Assembly: GCA_013398175.1 (NCBI GenBank)
Contig: VZRZ01002329.1
Span: 1,266,717 to 1,330,716 of the forward strand
DNA: 64,000 bases
Direction of reading: 5' to 3'
Origin: Climacteris rufus
Taxonomy: Eukaryota; Chordata; Aves; Passeriformes; Climacteridae
Notes under the pieces: model-generated
Told to the model about the DNA's origin: nothing
What the model saw: the letters and a program-made list of their open reading frames with translations, nothing else
Database searches by the model: none
In this document: piece by piece, positions 51,888-62,430 of the stretch
How positions within the stretch are numbered: position 1 is the first letter of the stretch
Layout of the letters: the number at the start of each line of letters is the position of its first letter
Program-made: the position numbers and the translations under genes

Positions 51888-53720
51888 GTAAGTTGCTTTT
51901 CATTTACTCTGGCTAACAGCTCTGTGCTTTCAGTATCCAGTAACACATTTAGTGATCCACTGAAACAAGAGGCATTTCCTTATGAGCAAAAATTCCAGGT
52001 TTGCATTGCCAGCAACTCTGTGTGATAACCTCAGGAATGTGAAAAATCTCGTTAGGTCATCACTTTATCAAATGAATTTTGAACTTCAAAGTCTGTTTCA
52101 TGTCTGAAGAAGCAACAGATTAATGAAATTATATTTGACACATGCATAGACTGTATTCACACAGAATGCTCAGGAGAAACTGCCTACTGTTAGCAATAAA
52201 AGGGACATGTGGAGCAGCCTGGATTCTATCAAATCAAGTTATGTCAAGATGCTGCATCTTTACTGAATTTGTTATTCATTAATGTTTTCTTCTTGTACAA
52301 AAAAGTTAGGACATTCTTTTTCAACCGTTGCTGCATCTAACAGATATAGAGAGAGATCATTAACATAGCTTGTGCAGTTGTTGTATTGACATTTGAAAAG
52401 CATTTACCTGGTGATCCTCAATAATTCCATGTCCATATATTGGCCTTATAGTAAACTGGAGCTTAATTAAGATGGTTTAGAGAAAGTAATGAAAAATGTG
52501 TATATCTCAATGGAACAAATTAAGCCTCTTCTCCTGAAAACCTCATTTGCCAAATATTCCAAGCTGCCATTAAGTTAAGTTCATGATACCAGAATTTAAC
52601 TTACAGAAAGTACACAGCAAACTGATAAAACAAATTGTTCCTTGTCCTCTCCTACAACACACACACTTTTGATCCCACTGATACTTTTCTAATTTTACCT
52701 GACAGATAACAAATCTTGTTACATCTTTGGTCCAAATAAGAGGCTTCTCTAATGATAAAACTCAGTTCTCCACAATACCAATAGAAAGGAGGGTGACAGA
52801 GAGTTCTCCTCAGAATATTTTTTCCAGACTGTTCTATCAGTATGAAATGTCATCTTCTCTGCATGGAAGAAGCAGATTAGCCCCATTTTTAAACTGCCTG
52901 TCTGTATTCCTTGCAAAAACCCAGCAGTGCTGTTCTGTAAGAGCTTCCTGCCTACCAGTGCTGCTGCAGCATCCTGGAGATGGGAAGTGATTGTTAAGGT
53001 TGTGTGTGCTTTTTCCAGCTCTTTCACCCACAAATTCCATATCCTGGCTTCTGTCTGGGGACCAGCCAGATGTTCTTCCCTGGGGCCACACCTTCCCAAT
53101 TCCAAATATTTCATTTGTGTGCTGCACTTAAAGTGGGCAATCCCCCTCTCTGGAGCTGTCAGCATCCTCCAGTCTTGTTTTGTCTCCTTACAAGGAAAAC
53201 ACAATTCCAATCACACCTAATTTGGGTTTGCTAGATGAAATTTCACGTGAAGATGAGCACACAACACAGGCTGCAAAATCAGTGATTAACAGAATTGCTT
53301 TAATTTGTAACCACTGCTTTCACGGAGTTTATCTGTTAAAATGAAATCCCTGGCAGACACAACACACATAATATTCCACAGGGCGTTGGGTTACTCACTG
53401 TAGTAACAAGTATTGACTGGGAATTTTTAGTGTAAATTGGGAACGTGAAAGTGTTATTGAAAGTAATTTTGCAGTTGTCTTGCATGATGGATTATAGCAT
53501 CATTGCTGAAAACTAATTTTACCTCTTACATTGCAAGGATTTCTGGTGTGCCTTTAGCAGCTGGAGTTTTTCAGCTTCTGCTTTAGGGCTCCACTCCTGA
53601 AGTCAATACTCAGCACGGTGCTGACAAAATGCCCAGGCCCAGTGTGCTCAAGAGGAACGTGGAGGGAATGATAAATGGAGCACTGGTTCAGAGTCAGGAC
53701 AGCTCATAACATAAATAAAG

Positions 53721-53735
53721 TTTTTTTTTTTTTTT
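53721..53735. repeat. T15 homopolymer
   Basis: Fifteen consecutive T within the 5.2-kb intron, far from the acceptor, so not its pyrimidine tract. Confidence 0.85.
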
Positions 53736-55282
53736 AAACAACAGCAACAAAATTAAGAGCTATCTCTGCTGCTGCATGAAATTTCCACAGGCAAAATGCA
53801 TTTAAAGGGAAACTTCTACTCTTAGATATTAATGGCTACAGTGAAGCAAAGTGGACCCCAAGGAATTTTTAAGGAGATTTTAAATGCTTATTTTATTCTG
53901 TTATTGCAGCCTAAAGAATCTACTGTGAGCAAGCTGAAACAAGGGTTCTTTCAAGCATGCTTTAGTCAGAAGCTGTGTGGATATCCCAAAGAAAAACTGC
54001 TTTATTATTCCTCTTTAAGTGTGCCATTTGAGGGGATAAGTTAGCTTTCTTTCAAAACAGAATTATGCTGCATGAGCTTTCACCCAGTGTTTGCCTAACA
54101 TTGGAAAAATAAAAAAGTAACTTTTTAGATTCACAAAATTACACATGAAAATTTGGTCCTTTCATTGTCTGGTAAGCAGAGAAACTGAGGATCTCTGCAT
54201 TCCTTACCCTGTAAATCTAACCTAGATCCTTTTCTGGATTATCATGATATGAACTTTAAAACCATCTCTACCTTCTTTCATTCAGTAAACAATATTTTCC
54301 CTATAAAAAGCATTATTGTAAAGAGAACATACACAGAATTTTTTGTTAAAGCTGACCCCACACACCTCTTAAAAACCTGGGGATAAAAGAATTTCCATCG
54401 TTTCCTAAATAACTTGTCAGAGTCAAGGCCTTTATGTAAATTAATGTGAAATCTAATGAAATCGAATTTGTAGAGAAGAGAGTTCATGAGTTCAGAAATC
54501 ACCCTAAGGCAGCAGCAGATCAAGAGAAACAGATTGTGGGCCATAGACAGGAATGATGCTGAGGATCCAGGAAAGGCTGGATGTGTTTATTAGAGGACGT
54601 TTATCACTGGCAAGAGATCACACATGGTGATTGTATTTTGAACAACATATCTGCAATAAATACAGGGCAAGGCTTTAAAGTTCTGCAGTTTGGTATTAAT
54701 GCCAACCCACCAGTTCTGCTTCAGGTCCAGAACAGGAAAGCTTTATCAAGATGTGAGAAAGGGCAGACCTGTTCTTGGGAAAAGTGTTGATAACCAAATC
54801 CTTATTGTGTGCTCTATTCTCATGGAGTCATCTGACTTCCCATGGGAACATAACCCACATAGAGGCATTAATAAATACTGTGTTTACTTGGACAAACTCT
54901 TATTTCACTCATCCCTATCTTCCACTTTTCCTGAAGTGATAATTTCCTCCAGTTCCCCATATCAATATCCCTCATCTGTATTAATCTTCAGTTAGCTTTC
55001 CATGTCCTGGCAAACATTTCAGGGCAAATTCTACCTGGTTTAAATCATTTTAGCCCAGCTGAAGCCAATATGGCTGTGAGAAAGCAGATTTGGTCCTTAG
55101 GGATCTATCCTGCCTGACTCTGTGCCACTTGGAGCTCACACACTCCATGGCTCATAAATAATGAACAGGATGTTCATGAGGGAAAGGGAGAAGTGTGTGA
55201 TGATTCATTGAAAACAGACAGTGGCATGAAAAAAAAATGCATTAGTTCTCTTCTGGTACAATTCTAGCAAAAGTACTGCAAA

Positions 55283-55336
55283 TAGTATTTTTAATAAATT
55301 TTATTAAAGTATTTTTATTAAATTTTTAATAAATAG
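55283..55336. repeat. AT-rich repeated and partly palindromic stretch
   Basis: Repeated elements AGTATTTTT, TTTAATAAA and TTTTATTAAA alternate in direct and inverted orientation over about 54 bp. Low-complexity AT sequence that could form weak hairpins. Confidence 0.6.
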
Positions 55337-57057
55337 TACACAGGTCTATTCAGTCATCTTTACCTGTTCAAATTTAACTGCATTTTGACTCTGTTTTCAC
55401 ACTTCTGTCTGGAAAATTTGGGGTTAGAAAGAGGCTATCACAGGCCATGGGCCAGTGAAGACTGAGCATGTTAGAAGAGGTGACAGTCAGCCCCTACCAG
55501 ACACTAATGGCCCTTTCCCCTCCACTTGAGGATCCAGCCAGCCAGCCAGCATGGCAATCACCCTGGCTCGAGCTGCAGAAACAGGGCACAGGACTCCATT
55601 TCTGACAAACATGAGAGGACTTGCCAAGATTTTATTTTGTGAAATAACAAACCCATTTAAAATATGAAATAACAGTAAGGCCCTGGTCAATGAGGCAGAA
55701 ATGTTACACTCTCACCTTGACACTTTAACTGATGCTGTAGCTGCCAATATTGCAGCCCCAGAACCCTGTACCATGTTGGCTGTGCTGTGTTAAAATAAAA
55801 AGCAAGGTCACATTTGCTCTGCCTCTGTTCTTTGATTTTCTGTTGCCCAAGACAATATTCTGCAGTCCTTTTTTTTTTCCATTAGATTGTAAGAGACAAG
55901 TCTTTTGCTCATCTAAGTTTTGTCCTTCAGCTACAATATGTTAAAATCAAGTTCAATTACTCTCTTCTTTTTTAGTTCTTACACACTTCTTGATCACTTG
56001 GATTTCTCTGCAAATCAAAGCCAGCTCGTGTTGTGCATTGGAAGGGGGAACACACCTCAATGTGCACTTTTCCTTGCCTGCATTTTAATGCTCACTCTGC
56101 AAATGAACCAAATTGGAGACCCCACACATGAAGAAAAGAGTGCAAAGGGATCTCACAACAGCTCAAAACCACCCCAGCTTTCTCTGATACACAGGAGCAG
56201 CAGTGTATCAGTACTAAAACTTGTTTATCCCTGAGTGTATGAACTTCTACAGCCCAAGACTTGGCAGGAAAATCTGAGTTTTAGCTTTGACAGCACTGCC
56301 AAAAGTACTGTAGGGCCAGCAGTACCCAAGGGAAATAGTGCAGGTAGTACAGAAAAGGCTGAGGAACTGTAATAAATTTTGGAAGCTATAACCATCTCTC
56401 ATTATATTTTGGTCCATACCCACAGAGTAAATTCTGTTGCAGAGGAATACACCTCATTAACTCCCAGGGAGCCTTGCAATAAAGGCAGGGGCCCTGGCAC
56501 TGCCTCCCACCAAACTTTCCACCCCAATTTTAGCTTTCTGAGTGAGCTGGCACTGCACCCACCCCACTGTGCACATGAAAGGCCAGGAGGCTTCATGGAG
56601 CAGCTTTATTATCATGCATTAACTGGTACTTCCTCCCGTGGCAGAAGAGCAATTAAGTTTTAACACTCTTGACCTTCCCAAGGCTTTGTTGAGCAAAAAT
56701 TGTTAATCACCCCAAAATATGGAAAGTTGACATTCTTCCAAGGCTGCTGCATCTCCATCAATAACTGCAAGTGCAAGAAGCTTTGAGCTGCAGTTCCTAA
56801 ACATAACTCAGTGTCCTGTGAATGCTGTGCTCAGCTCACAGGGTGTGCATGGCAACCTCAGTGCAGCTCAGCCCAGCAGAGTCAGGGATGTTGTGTGAGT
56901 TGTTCCTGCCTCAACTGCTGGAGCATTCAGAAATGTGCTTCTGTTAAACTTCACACTTTGATGAAACTGAACATCATGTGCTGGAATTAGGATACATGGA
57001 AAGGGTGGTGTATTTGTTTTTGTTTTGCCTCAGTTGTTTTCCTCCTTTGTTCTCCAG

Positions 57058-57212
57058 ATGATGCATACTTACTACAGGGGCTTAATATTGAGGAACTCTA
57101 TCCAGAGACATCTAGTTTCATTACTTATGATGGGTCAATGACAATTCCACCCTGCTATGAAACAGCAAGCTGGATAATAATGAACAAACCTGTCTACATA
57201 ACAAGGATGCAG
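57058..57212 (+). CDS. CA10: CA10 exon, residues ~212-263
   Basis: 155 nt. The first two bases complete the Asn codon begun in the previous exon; the exon ends in phase 0. Encodes NDAYLLQGLNIEELYPE through GSMTIPPCYETASWIIMN to YITRMQ. Acceptor TTCTCCAG, donor GTAAAA. SMTIPP aligns with SLTTPP of active enzymes: the Thr199-equivalent is kept and Thr200 is Ile. The Cys in PPCYE (about residue 244) corresponds to the conserved intrachain disulfide cysteine of secreted alpha-CAs, whose partner lies upstream of the window. GC3 is about 20 of 51 codons, and there is no CpG. Confidence 0.97.
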
Positions 57213-59429
57213 GTAAAACAATTTACAAATTACTCAATCTAGTAGAGGTACAAAGTAATATTTTAAACATAATATTTATAGCTTTTCATAAAGAATTAGA
57301 TTCAACCTTTTGCTGTAGGAATCTCTGCATGTAATTTATACAGTTTGCAAAAGCATTGAAGAAGGTTTTTTGTGTCAAAATAAAAATACCAACTGTTCAG
57401 AGCTCCATCAGTATCAACACACACACTTTGGGCAGGGCCCTGTTTTCAGTGAGGGTTTGAACCGAGTGGTTTCCATCACTCTCCTCACAACTGAATTATT
57501 CTGTGATGCTGTGAACAGTTATTTGGGGATTCTAAAGCAAGTACAGCAGTGTTGTACAAACATAATTGAGGTTATTAAGGATAGCAGAGGCCATTCCTAG
57601 GTCTGAATAAATACGTGTTGATAGCACATTTATGTGACAGAGATACAATAGCTGGGGCCTTCTGGAAATAAAATCAGCTGGTGCTTTCTGGTGTGGAATA
57701 AAATTACAGGATACACACCACAAATACCTTTGGACAAATCAGGTTGACATATTGAAGCCCCTATTAGAGAGAAGCAGGATAAGTTATGCAAGAGAAAACA
57801 CAATTTCACAATCAAAACAATGCTGTTGAGGAAACACACCAGCAGACAAGTCTCAAAAACTACACTTCTTTACAACTCACAATGCAAGGCCTGGCATTAG
57901 AAAAGAGCAAATTTAACACCAATTGCCTTCTTCTCCAGAGCTTCCATCAGTGAGTTGCCTACAGAGCTGTGAACTGAACTAAAACCTCCTCTCTTGTGTA
58001 CTGGAACCCCAAGGAATACTTGAACTGCCATCTGCCTGTCCCAGGCAGGCAGCAGAAGCAATCTGGCCTGAGAAATGAAATGAGGAACAATAAAACAACC
58101 CTAAATATCACTTTGGGATTTAAAATCATATTAACATCATAAATAAGATGACTTTAAAAAGCCTGAAATTATGTTTGTGATATTCCTTTTGTCCAGTTTA
58201 GTCTGGATGCAGAGAAAGCACTTTGTGTCTTTTCTAAATGGGTGATTTGGGAGAATGACACAGCTGAGCACAGGCAAACATGCTGAATATTCTGAACTTT
58301 TCAAACACTGAACCTGAGTGTTTTTCTACAAGCAACATTTTTAGGTACAACATTAATGTGCAAAACAAGGATTAGAATATTTCTAGTCTGTGCTACTGCC
58401 TATGGGTTATAACCTCATGATACTTGCTCCTTGTTGTGCTTTAATGGTTAGTTGTGTCCCCCATAATTAGTGCTGCAAATTGATTTCGTGGAATACTTAC
58501 TAATTACATTGTGTACTCAGACTGCAAAAGCAATGCCCAGCTCAGGTTTTCCCTGGAAGTTGTCAAAGACTTCCAGTATATAAGACCCAGCTACTGGATT
58601 CCCCCAGCAAGTGCCATAAACAAACTTCTTAATTTGTACACTGACATGGAAAATATTTTCTTTTTATAATTTTGAACTAAAATATTGAGGATTTCTGATT
58701 TATAGTTTACAACTCATTTTCACCTCTCTGGTTTTGGTTAACTTGAACCCATTAAGGTTTGCTGAGTCACCATGAGAGCCATTGCTGCCTGCAACCAACC
58801 AGTGCAGGATGCCCAGGATGATTCAGTAATTCCCTCTGTGCTGTAAAACCATCTCAAGAGAAGGCCAGAGTCTGCTGGAGGAACACTCCTAGTCACAGCA
58901 CAGACAGCACCATGACAGACCTGTCAGCAGAGAGAGGCTCTCACTTTTTAACATCATTAATTTCACGACTTCAGCAGCATCACTGTCAATTTTGCTTTCC
59001 ATCCTGTCTGCCCCTACCTGGTTCTTCAGTAACAGCAGCCAAAGCTGTGGCTTCTCAACTGAAAGCTACACTAAGAGCTACAAAACTGAGGAAATTGGCT
59101 CTTGTCATTCATCAAGTTCATTTGCTGTGCACCAGCTGCTGCCATCCAGCACTGTGGGTTCCACTTGTTTCCTGCTCAGTCAAGGACACCTCAGTACTAT
59201 TTTCACTTACTCCCCACAAAATTGGTTCCTTTCATTTAAAATGGAGCTCAAAATCAGAGGACCACAGAAAAAAATGGTTTTAAGTTAACTCTTTCAAACC
59301 CACCTCTGACTACAAACCCCTGAAAATCTGTTTTACTTTCATTTATTAACTGATCTACTCAATGGTGTTCTGTGTTGTTCACTTACAGGAAAGACCAGTA
59401 CTAAAAATATCCTTGTTTTGTGTTTACAG
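57213..59429 (+). other. CA10: CA10 intron of 2,217 bp
   Basis: Phase 0. Donor GTAAAA; acceptor TTGTGTTTACAG. A 123-codon open frame at 58912-59283 has no recognisable motif and is taken as chance. No repeats recognised. Confidence 0.94.
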
Positions 59430-59604
59430 ATGCATTCTTTACGACTGCTAAGCCAGAATCAGCCATCACAGATATTTCTGAGCATGAGCGACAATTTCAG
59501 ACCAGTCCAGCCTCTCAACAATCGGTGTATCCGAACCAACATCAACTTTAGTTTACAGGGAAAAGATTGTCCAAACAATAGAGCACAGAAACTACAGTAT
59601 AGAG
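59430..59604 (+). CDS. CA10: CA10 exon, residues ~264-321
   Basis: 175 nt: 58 codons plus one base. Runs from MHSLRLLSQ through SMSDNFRPVQPLNNRC to AQKLQYR. Acceptor TGTTTACAG, donor GTAGGT at 59605. NFRPVQPLNNR aligns with the NYRPVQPL-type motif near the end of the CA domain. Two cysteines follow (NRCIR and KDCPN, about residues 296 and 310), plus an NFS sequon. The C-terminal extension beyond the CA domain is characteristic of the CA10/CA11 pair; published work reports that CA10 forms disulfide-linked complexes with neurexins, and these cysteines are candidates. Confidence 0.97.
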
Positions 59605-60504
59605 GTAGGTTCTGCCTCCAGAATGACCCTTTCTATGCTTGCACTGAGTTCCTTTCTTTGAGAAATCTGAGGGCATAACAAAGCACCCAAAGAAAAACAC
59701 AAAGCACATCAAGAAAAACTCCAGATCTGGGGGAATAATGGCATCACTCAAACATCACATGTTTGAAATAGATGAGGAAACTTGCCCAGAAATGTGCAGG
59801 AAAAGCATGACCAAAAAAACCAGCCTGGAACATCCATTTTTTAAGAACAGATAGGACAGGCCCTTGGTTTTCTAGCCTCATTTTGAAGTCTTCTCACCTT
59901 ACAAAGTGCATCTTGCTTTGTTTTACTCACCCACAAAGGGGGATGAGCTAGTCTTGATGACAACTGATCTCAAACAAAATAATTAATTAATAATTAATAA
60001 GAATTGATTTCACTTTCAAGGTGCACCACCATAACAAACACCCAAATTGCAAAGTGTTGTGTCATGCAGGGGATATTAAACCATGAACCAGCTCAGTCAC
60101 CTGCAGGTAAAGTCTTGCACTGCCACAGCTGTGGCTCACAACTGAGCTTTAATGTGTCCCATACATCTTTTGAGTCCATGCACACAACCATATTGCCTGA
60201 AAGAAGGTGTAAAAGTGCCCTCCTAGCAGTAATAATATCATTATGAAGGAGTAGTACTGAAGGTTGGAAAAGAAAGCACATTTTCAGCAGCAAGGCAGAT
60301 GACTGAGTGGCAATACTTCAAAGAAACAGCCATTCAAAATTAATTCTTTTCCAGAGAGAGGAGGAAACTGAACCTCCTAGCTTTTTTAAGACATTTTGTC
60401 TGAGTGCCTACCACAGTGTTAAATCAATTTGATTCACAGTGTTAAACCAGTTTCATATTTGGAGTTTATTAAAGCATAATTGTTTTTCTTTGTTTCTCTT
60501 CCAG
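59605..60504 (+). other. CA10: CA10 intron of 900 bp
   Basis: Phase 1. Donor GTAGGT; acceptor TTTCTTTGTTTCTCTTCCAG. Contains an AATTAATTAATAATTAAT simple repeat near 59980-60001. Nothing else recognised. Confidence 0.95.
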
Positions 60505-60527
60505 TAAATGAATGGCTCCTCAAGTAA
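60505..60527 (+). CDS. CA10: CA10 terminal coding exon, residues ~322-328 and stop
   Basis: The bases TA complete a Val codon begun with G in the previous exon, followed by NEWLLK and TAA at 60525-60527. The strong pyrimidine tract and CCAG acceptor just before, and the exact family C-terminus, make the call secure despite its size. An overlapping frame starting at ATG 60508 (62 codons, to 60696) is +1 relative to CA10 and runs into the 3' UTR; it is a shadow. Confidence 0.96.
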
Positions 60528-60697
60528 GTCAGACAGAGCAGGCAGAACCCAAATCCTCAGTGGAATGCTCCTGCTGGGAACTGACATCATCTACAATGCA
60601 CCCAACCTCCCTCTCTGGGTTCACCACGTGCTGTGGGGAAAGAGCTGCCGTGCTGGAAACTCCTCGAAATTCATTCATATGATCGGTGGCCATTAAA

Positions 60698-60713
60698 AAT
60701 AAAATAAAATAAA
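60698..60713 (+). terminator. CA10: Proximal poly(A) signals, three overlapping AATAAA
   Basis: AATAAA starts at 60698, 60703 and 60708, about 170 nt after the stop codon. No clear GU-rich element follows closely, so use is uncertain; it may be a short AAAAT microsatellite. Confidence 0.4.
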
Positions 60714-60839
60714 AAGACAGTATTACAGTAAATGTGATTACAATTTTCCTGAACTAATTTAGAGTCACAAAGAAAGACTTTTCAGCCTTTGTACATATGA
60801 AATTCTTCCTCCTTTCCCCCCTTCCCTCAATTGAAAAAG

Positions 60840-60866
60840 AAAAAAAAAAAAAAAAAAAAAAAAAAA
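60840..60866. repeat. A27 homopolymer in the 3' UTR
   Basis: Twenty-seven consecutive A in the sense strand, preceded by AAAAAG. Prone to length error in assembly and to internal oligo(dT) priming in cDNA data. The lone N of the window lies 45 bp downstream. Confidence 0.9.
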
Positions 60867-60910
60867 GGGGGCTCGTTTTACATGCCAAACACCACATCTC
60901 TGTTTCCGAA

Positions 60911-60911
60911 N
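60911..60911. other. Ambiguous base (N)
   Basis: The only N in the window, in the context CCGAANGGTGG, near the A27 run. Probably a consensus-calling problem caused by the homopolymer rather than a scaffold gap. Confidence 0.9.
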
Positions 60912-61255
60912 GGTGGCTCGGTACAGCATCAAAGTGGAGTTGTGTTCTGTGTGCCAAGTAATCCTTGGAAAGCTCTCATTATTTCACTATCATTAATGGA
61001 TACTGACAAGACAGAACAAGACTACTGTAAAGGAAACTTATTTCTAGGTTATGATCTTTCTGTTAATTTAATTAAAAAAGGGACAGACTTTGAGAGATAA
61101 GTATTGTAAATATATCACTGCAGAATATAAAGGAAATTTAAATATTTCCCTCTGTCACATATCTGTAGTAGGATTTGCCAAAATCAGAATTGATCCATTT
61201 TCTGTTTCTTGTTTTACAACAGGTCATACGTTGTGTTGGTTACTATTAACAACTC

Positions 61256-61261
61256 AATAAA
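61256..61261 (+). terminator. CA10: Main CA10 poly(A) signal AATAAA
   Basis: AATAAA with an upstream AACAACTC and an immediate downstream TGTGTTTAAC, in a T/G-rich setting. It lies 729 nt after the stop codon. Best candidate for the principal cleavage signal. Confidence 0.7.
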
Positions 61262-61363
61262 TGTGTTTAACAAATTAATTTAGTAAAGTTGCTTTGATTT
61301 CTTTTTTCCTTTCTGAAATAATAAGCCTCTACTACTTGTGGCTGCATTATTTGTGTTTTTCTT

Positions 61364-61400
61364 TTTTTCTTCTTTTCTTTTTTTTTATTTTTTTTTTTTA
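61364..61400. repeat. T-rich low-complexity tract
   Basis: A long T-rich stretch with scattered C and A just downstream of the main poly(A) signal. It may act as a downstream element, but low complexity is all that can be seen. Confidence 0.6.
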
Positions 61401-61726
61401 CTTAATTTCTTTGTTTGCAGCCCATTTAAGTGAGTTAATGACAATTGGGAATGCACTTAGAGGTGGTATAACTTTAACTCCACTTTATGGTCCATCATTA
61501 ACAGGAAGTGGGCTCAGAAGCAGAAAGCAGTTGAAACATATCTCAGTTTAAAATTGCCATTTTCCTTGCTGAAGCCATTATTGGGACAAACACTCAATCC
61601 TGTAAATTGGTGGTGAAAGGGATATTTTTTCTTTACAGATAAAGCAGGAGCTGACCAAGTAAAAGCAAATGCCTTTTTTCTTGTTTATGATGGTCATTCA
61701 CTGTGTTTGGTTACTGTCAAGAACTC

Positions 61727-61732
61727 AATAAA
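61727..61732 (+). terminator. CA10: Second, duplicated poly(A) signal AATAAA
   Basis: AATAAA in the same context as the signal at 61256: both lie in AACTCAATAAATGTGTTTAA, followed by CAA. The surrounding ~80 bp is also similar, including GGTCAT and GGTTACT upstream. Likely a distal alternative CA10 poly(A) site. Confidence 0.55.
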
Positions 61733-62269
61733 TGTGTTTAACAAGTTCACATAGTGCATGTTTGACCTTCTTGCACATTGAGGGATTTCTCAGGTTGTTT
61801 TTTTTTTTCAATCTGGAGAGGGGTCAGACCTCATGAGACCCCATCCCTGATGCTCACTTTGTACCACATAGCACCTTGAAGTTCACAGAAAGTAAGAAAG
61901 TACCCTGGCACCAAGGAATTGTTTGTGCCAAATGGAAGAACAGGCACTACAAGAAGGGTGAGGGAACAGCCAGGGAGCTTTAACATGACAAACACATCAT
62001 TCCATCTGTGCCTGGAGAGAACAGTGCAAGGAGTACCCCACAGGAAAGTCCTGAGCCTGTGTTGCAGACAGTGTTTGGAAAGATTGCAACTTGTAAAGTG
62101 AGAACAGGCCAGGACTGGCATCCAGGGGACCCTCAAGAGGGAGATGGAAAATTGTGAGGAAAACAACCTTGGCAACAGTTCAACTGCTCAGTGCAAGGTG
62201 CAGGTGGGAAGGAGTGGCAGAGGGGTGCCCTGTCTGCAGCAGGTCCTGGGCTGGTGACCCTGGCCTAGG

Positions 62270-62430
62270 ATCCTTTTAACCCATGAGTGAAATACTTGAT
62301 CCTCGAGTTATTTCACTTCCAGAATCCTGTTAGCACACATGTAAAATACTTCATCCTTGAGTTAACTTCATTTTCAGAATCCTGTTAGCACATGTGTAGT
62401 ACTTGACACTCAAGTTATTTCATTTTCAGC
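62270..62430. repeat. Tandem repeat, ~54-bp unit x3, diverged
   Basis: Copies at 62270-62323, 62324-62378 and 62379-62430 share ATCCT.TTA at the start, a TACTT core, CTC/TTGAGTTA-type sequence, and TTCA.TTTCAG at the end. Copies 2 and 3 both start ATCCTGTTAGCACA. Diverged enough to be old. Confidence 0.85.

Larger units (their letters stand above)
51888..57057 (+). other. CA10: CA10 intron of 5,170 bp
   Basis: Phase 1. Donor GTAAGT; acceptor CTTTGTTCTCCAG. Contains a T15 run (53721-53735), an AT-rich inverted or repeated stretch around 55283-55336 and open frames such as the minus-strand 153-codon frame at 52749-53210, which matches no family known to me and has no conserved start or splice context. 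Otherwise AT-rich with nothing recognised. Confidence 0.93.
1..61280 (+). other. CA10: CA10 gene (carbonic anhydrase-related protein X), 3' part, six exons
   Basis: Gene-level span. Six exons on the + strand, each bounded by AG and GT, join in phase into 235 codons ending in TAA at 60525-60527. The protein matches the vertebrate CA10 family as I remember it (328 residues, of which about 93 N-terminal ones are missing here), including the tail NEWLLK. Known of the family: a secreted glycoprotein with an alpha-carbonic anhydrase fold, no CO2 hydratase activity, expressed in brain, and a ligand of neurexins. Seen here: the zinc-ligand positions corresponding to CA2 His94 and His119 are Arg and Gln, while His96 is kept. 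Sequons are NIS, NVT and NFS; cysteines fall in the motifs PPCYE, NRCIR and KDCPN. Exons encoding the signal peptide and the N-terminal third were not found and probably lie upstream, as CA10 introns are very long in other vertebrates. CA11 is the nearest alternative, but the C-terminal exon fits CA10 better. Confidence 0.95.
60528..61280 (+). other. CA10: CA10 3' UTR
   Basis: Follows the TAA stop. Contains overlapping AATAAA motifs at 60698-60713, an A27 run (60840-60866), one ambiguous base (60911), and a canonical AATAAA at 61256 followed directly by TGTGTTT, the most likely principal poly(A) site. The cleavage end near 61275-61280 is inferred from the usual 10-30 nt spacing. A similar module 471 bp downstream could extend the transcript to about 61750. 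Confidence 0.7.

Noticed and set aside
52749..53210. 153-codon minus-strand open frame in the 5.2-kb intron
   Set aside because: No recognisable domain, no splice or promoter context, and composition like surrounding intron.
58912..59283. 123-codon open frame between two CA10 exons
   Set aside because: It lies wholly inside an intron, with no motif and no acceptor/donor pair that would keep the CA10 frame.
60508..60696. 62-codon open frame starting inside the last CA10 exon
   Set aside because: It is +1 to the CA10 frame and lies in the 3' UTR; the CA10 reading ending NEWLLK is certain.
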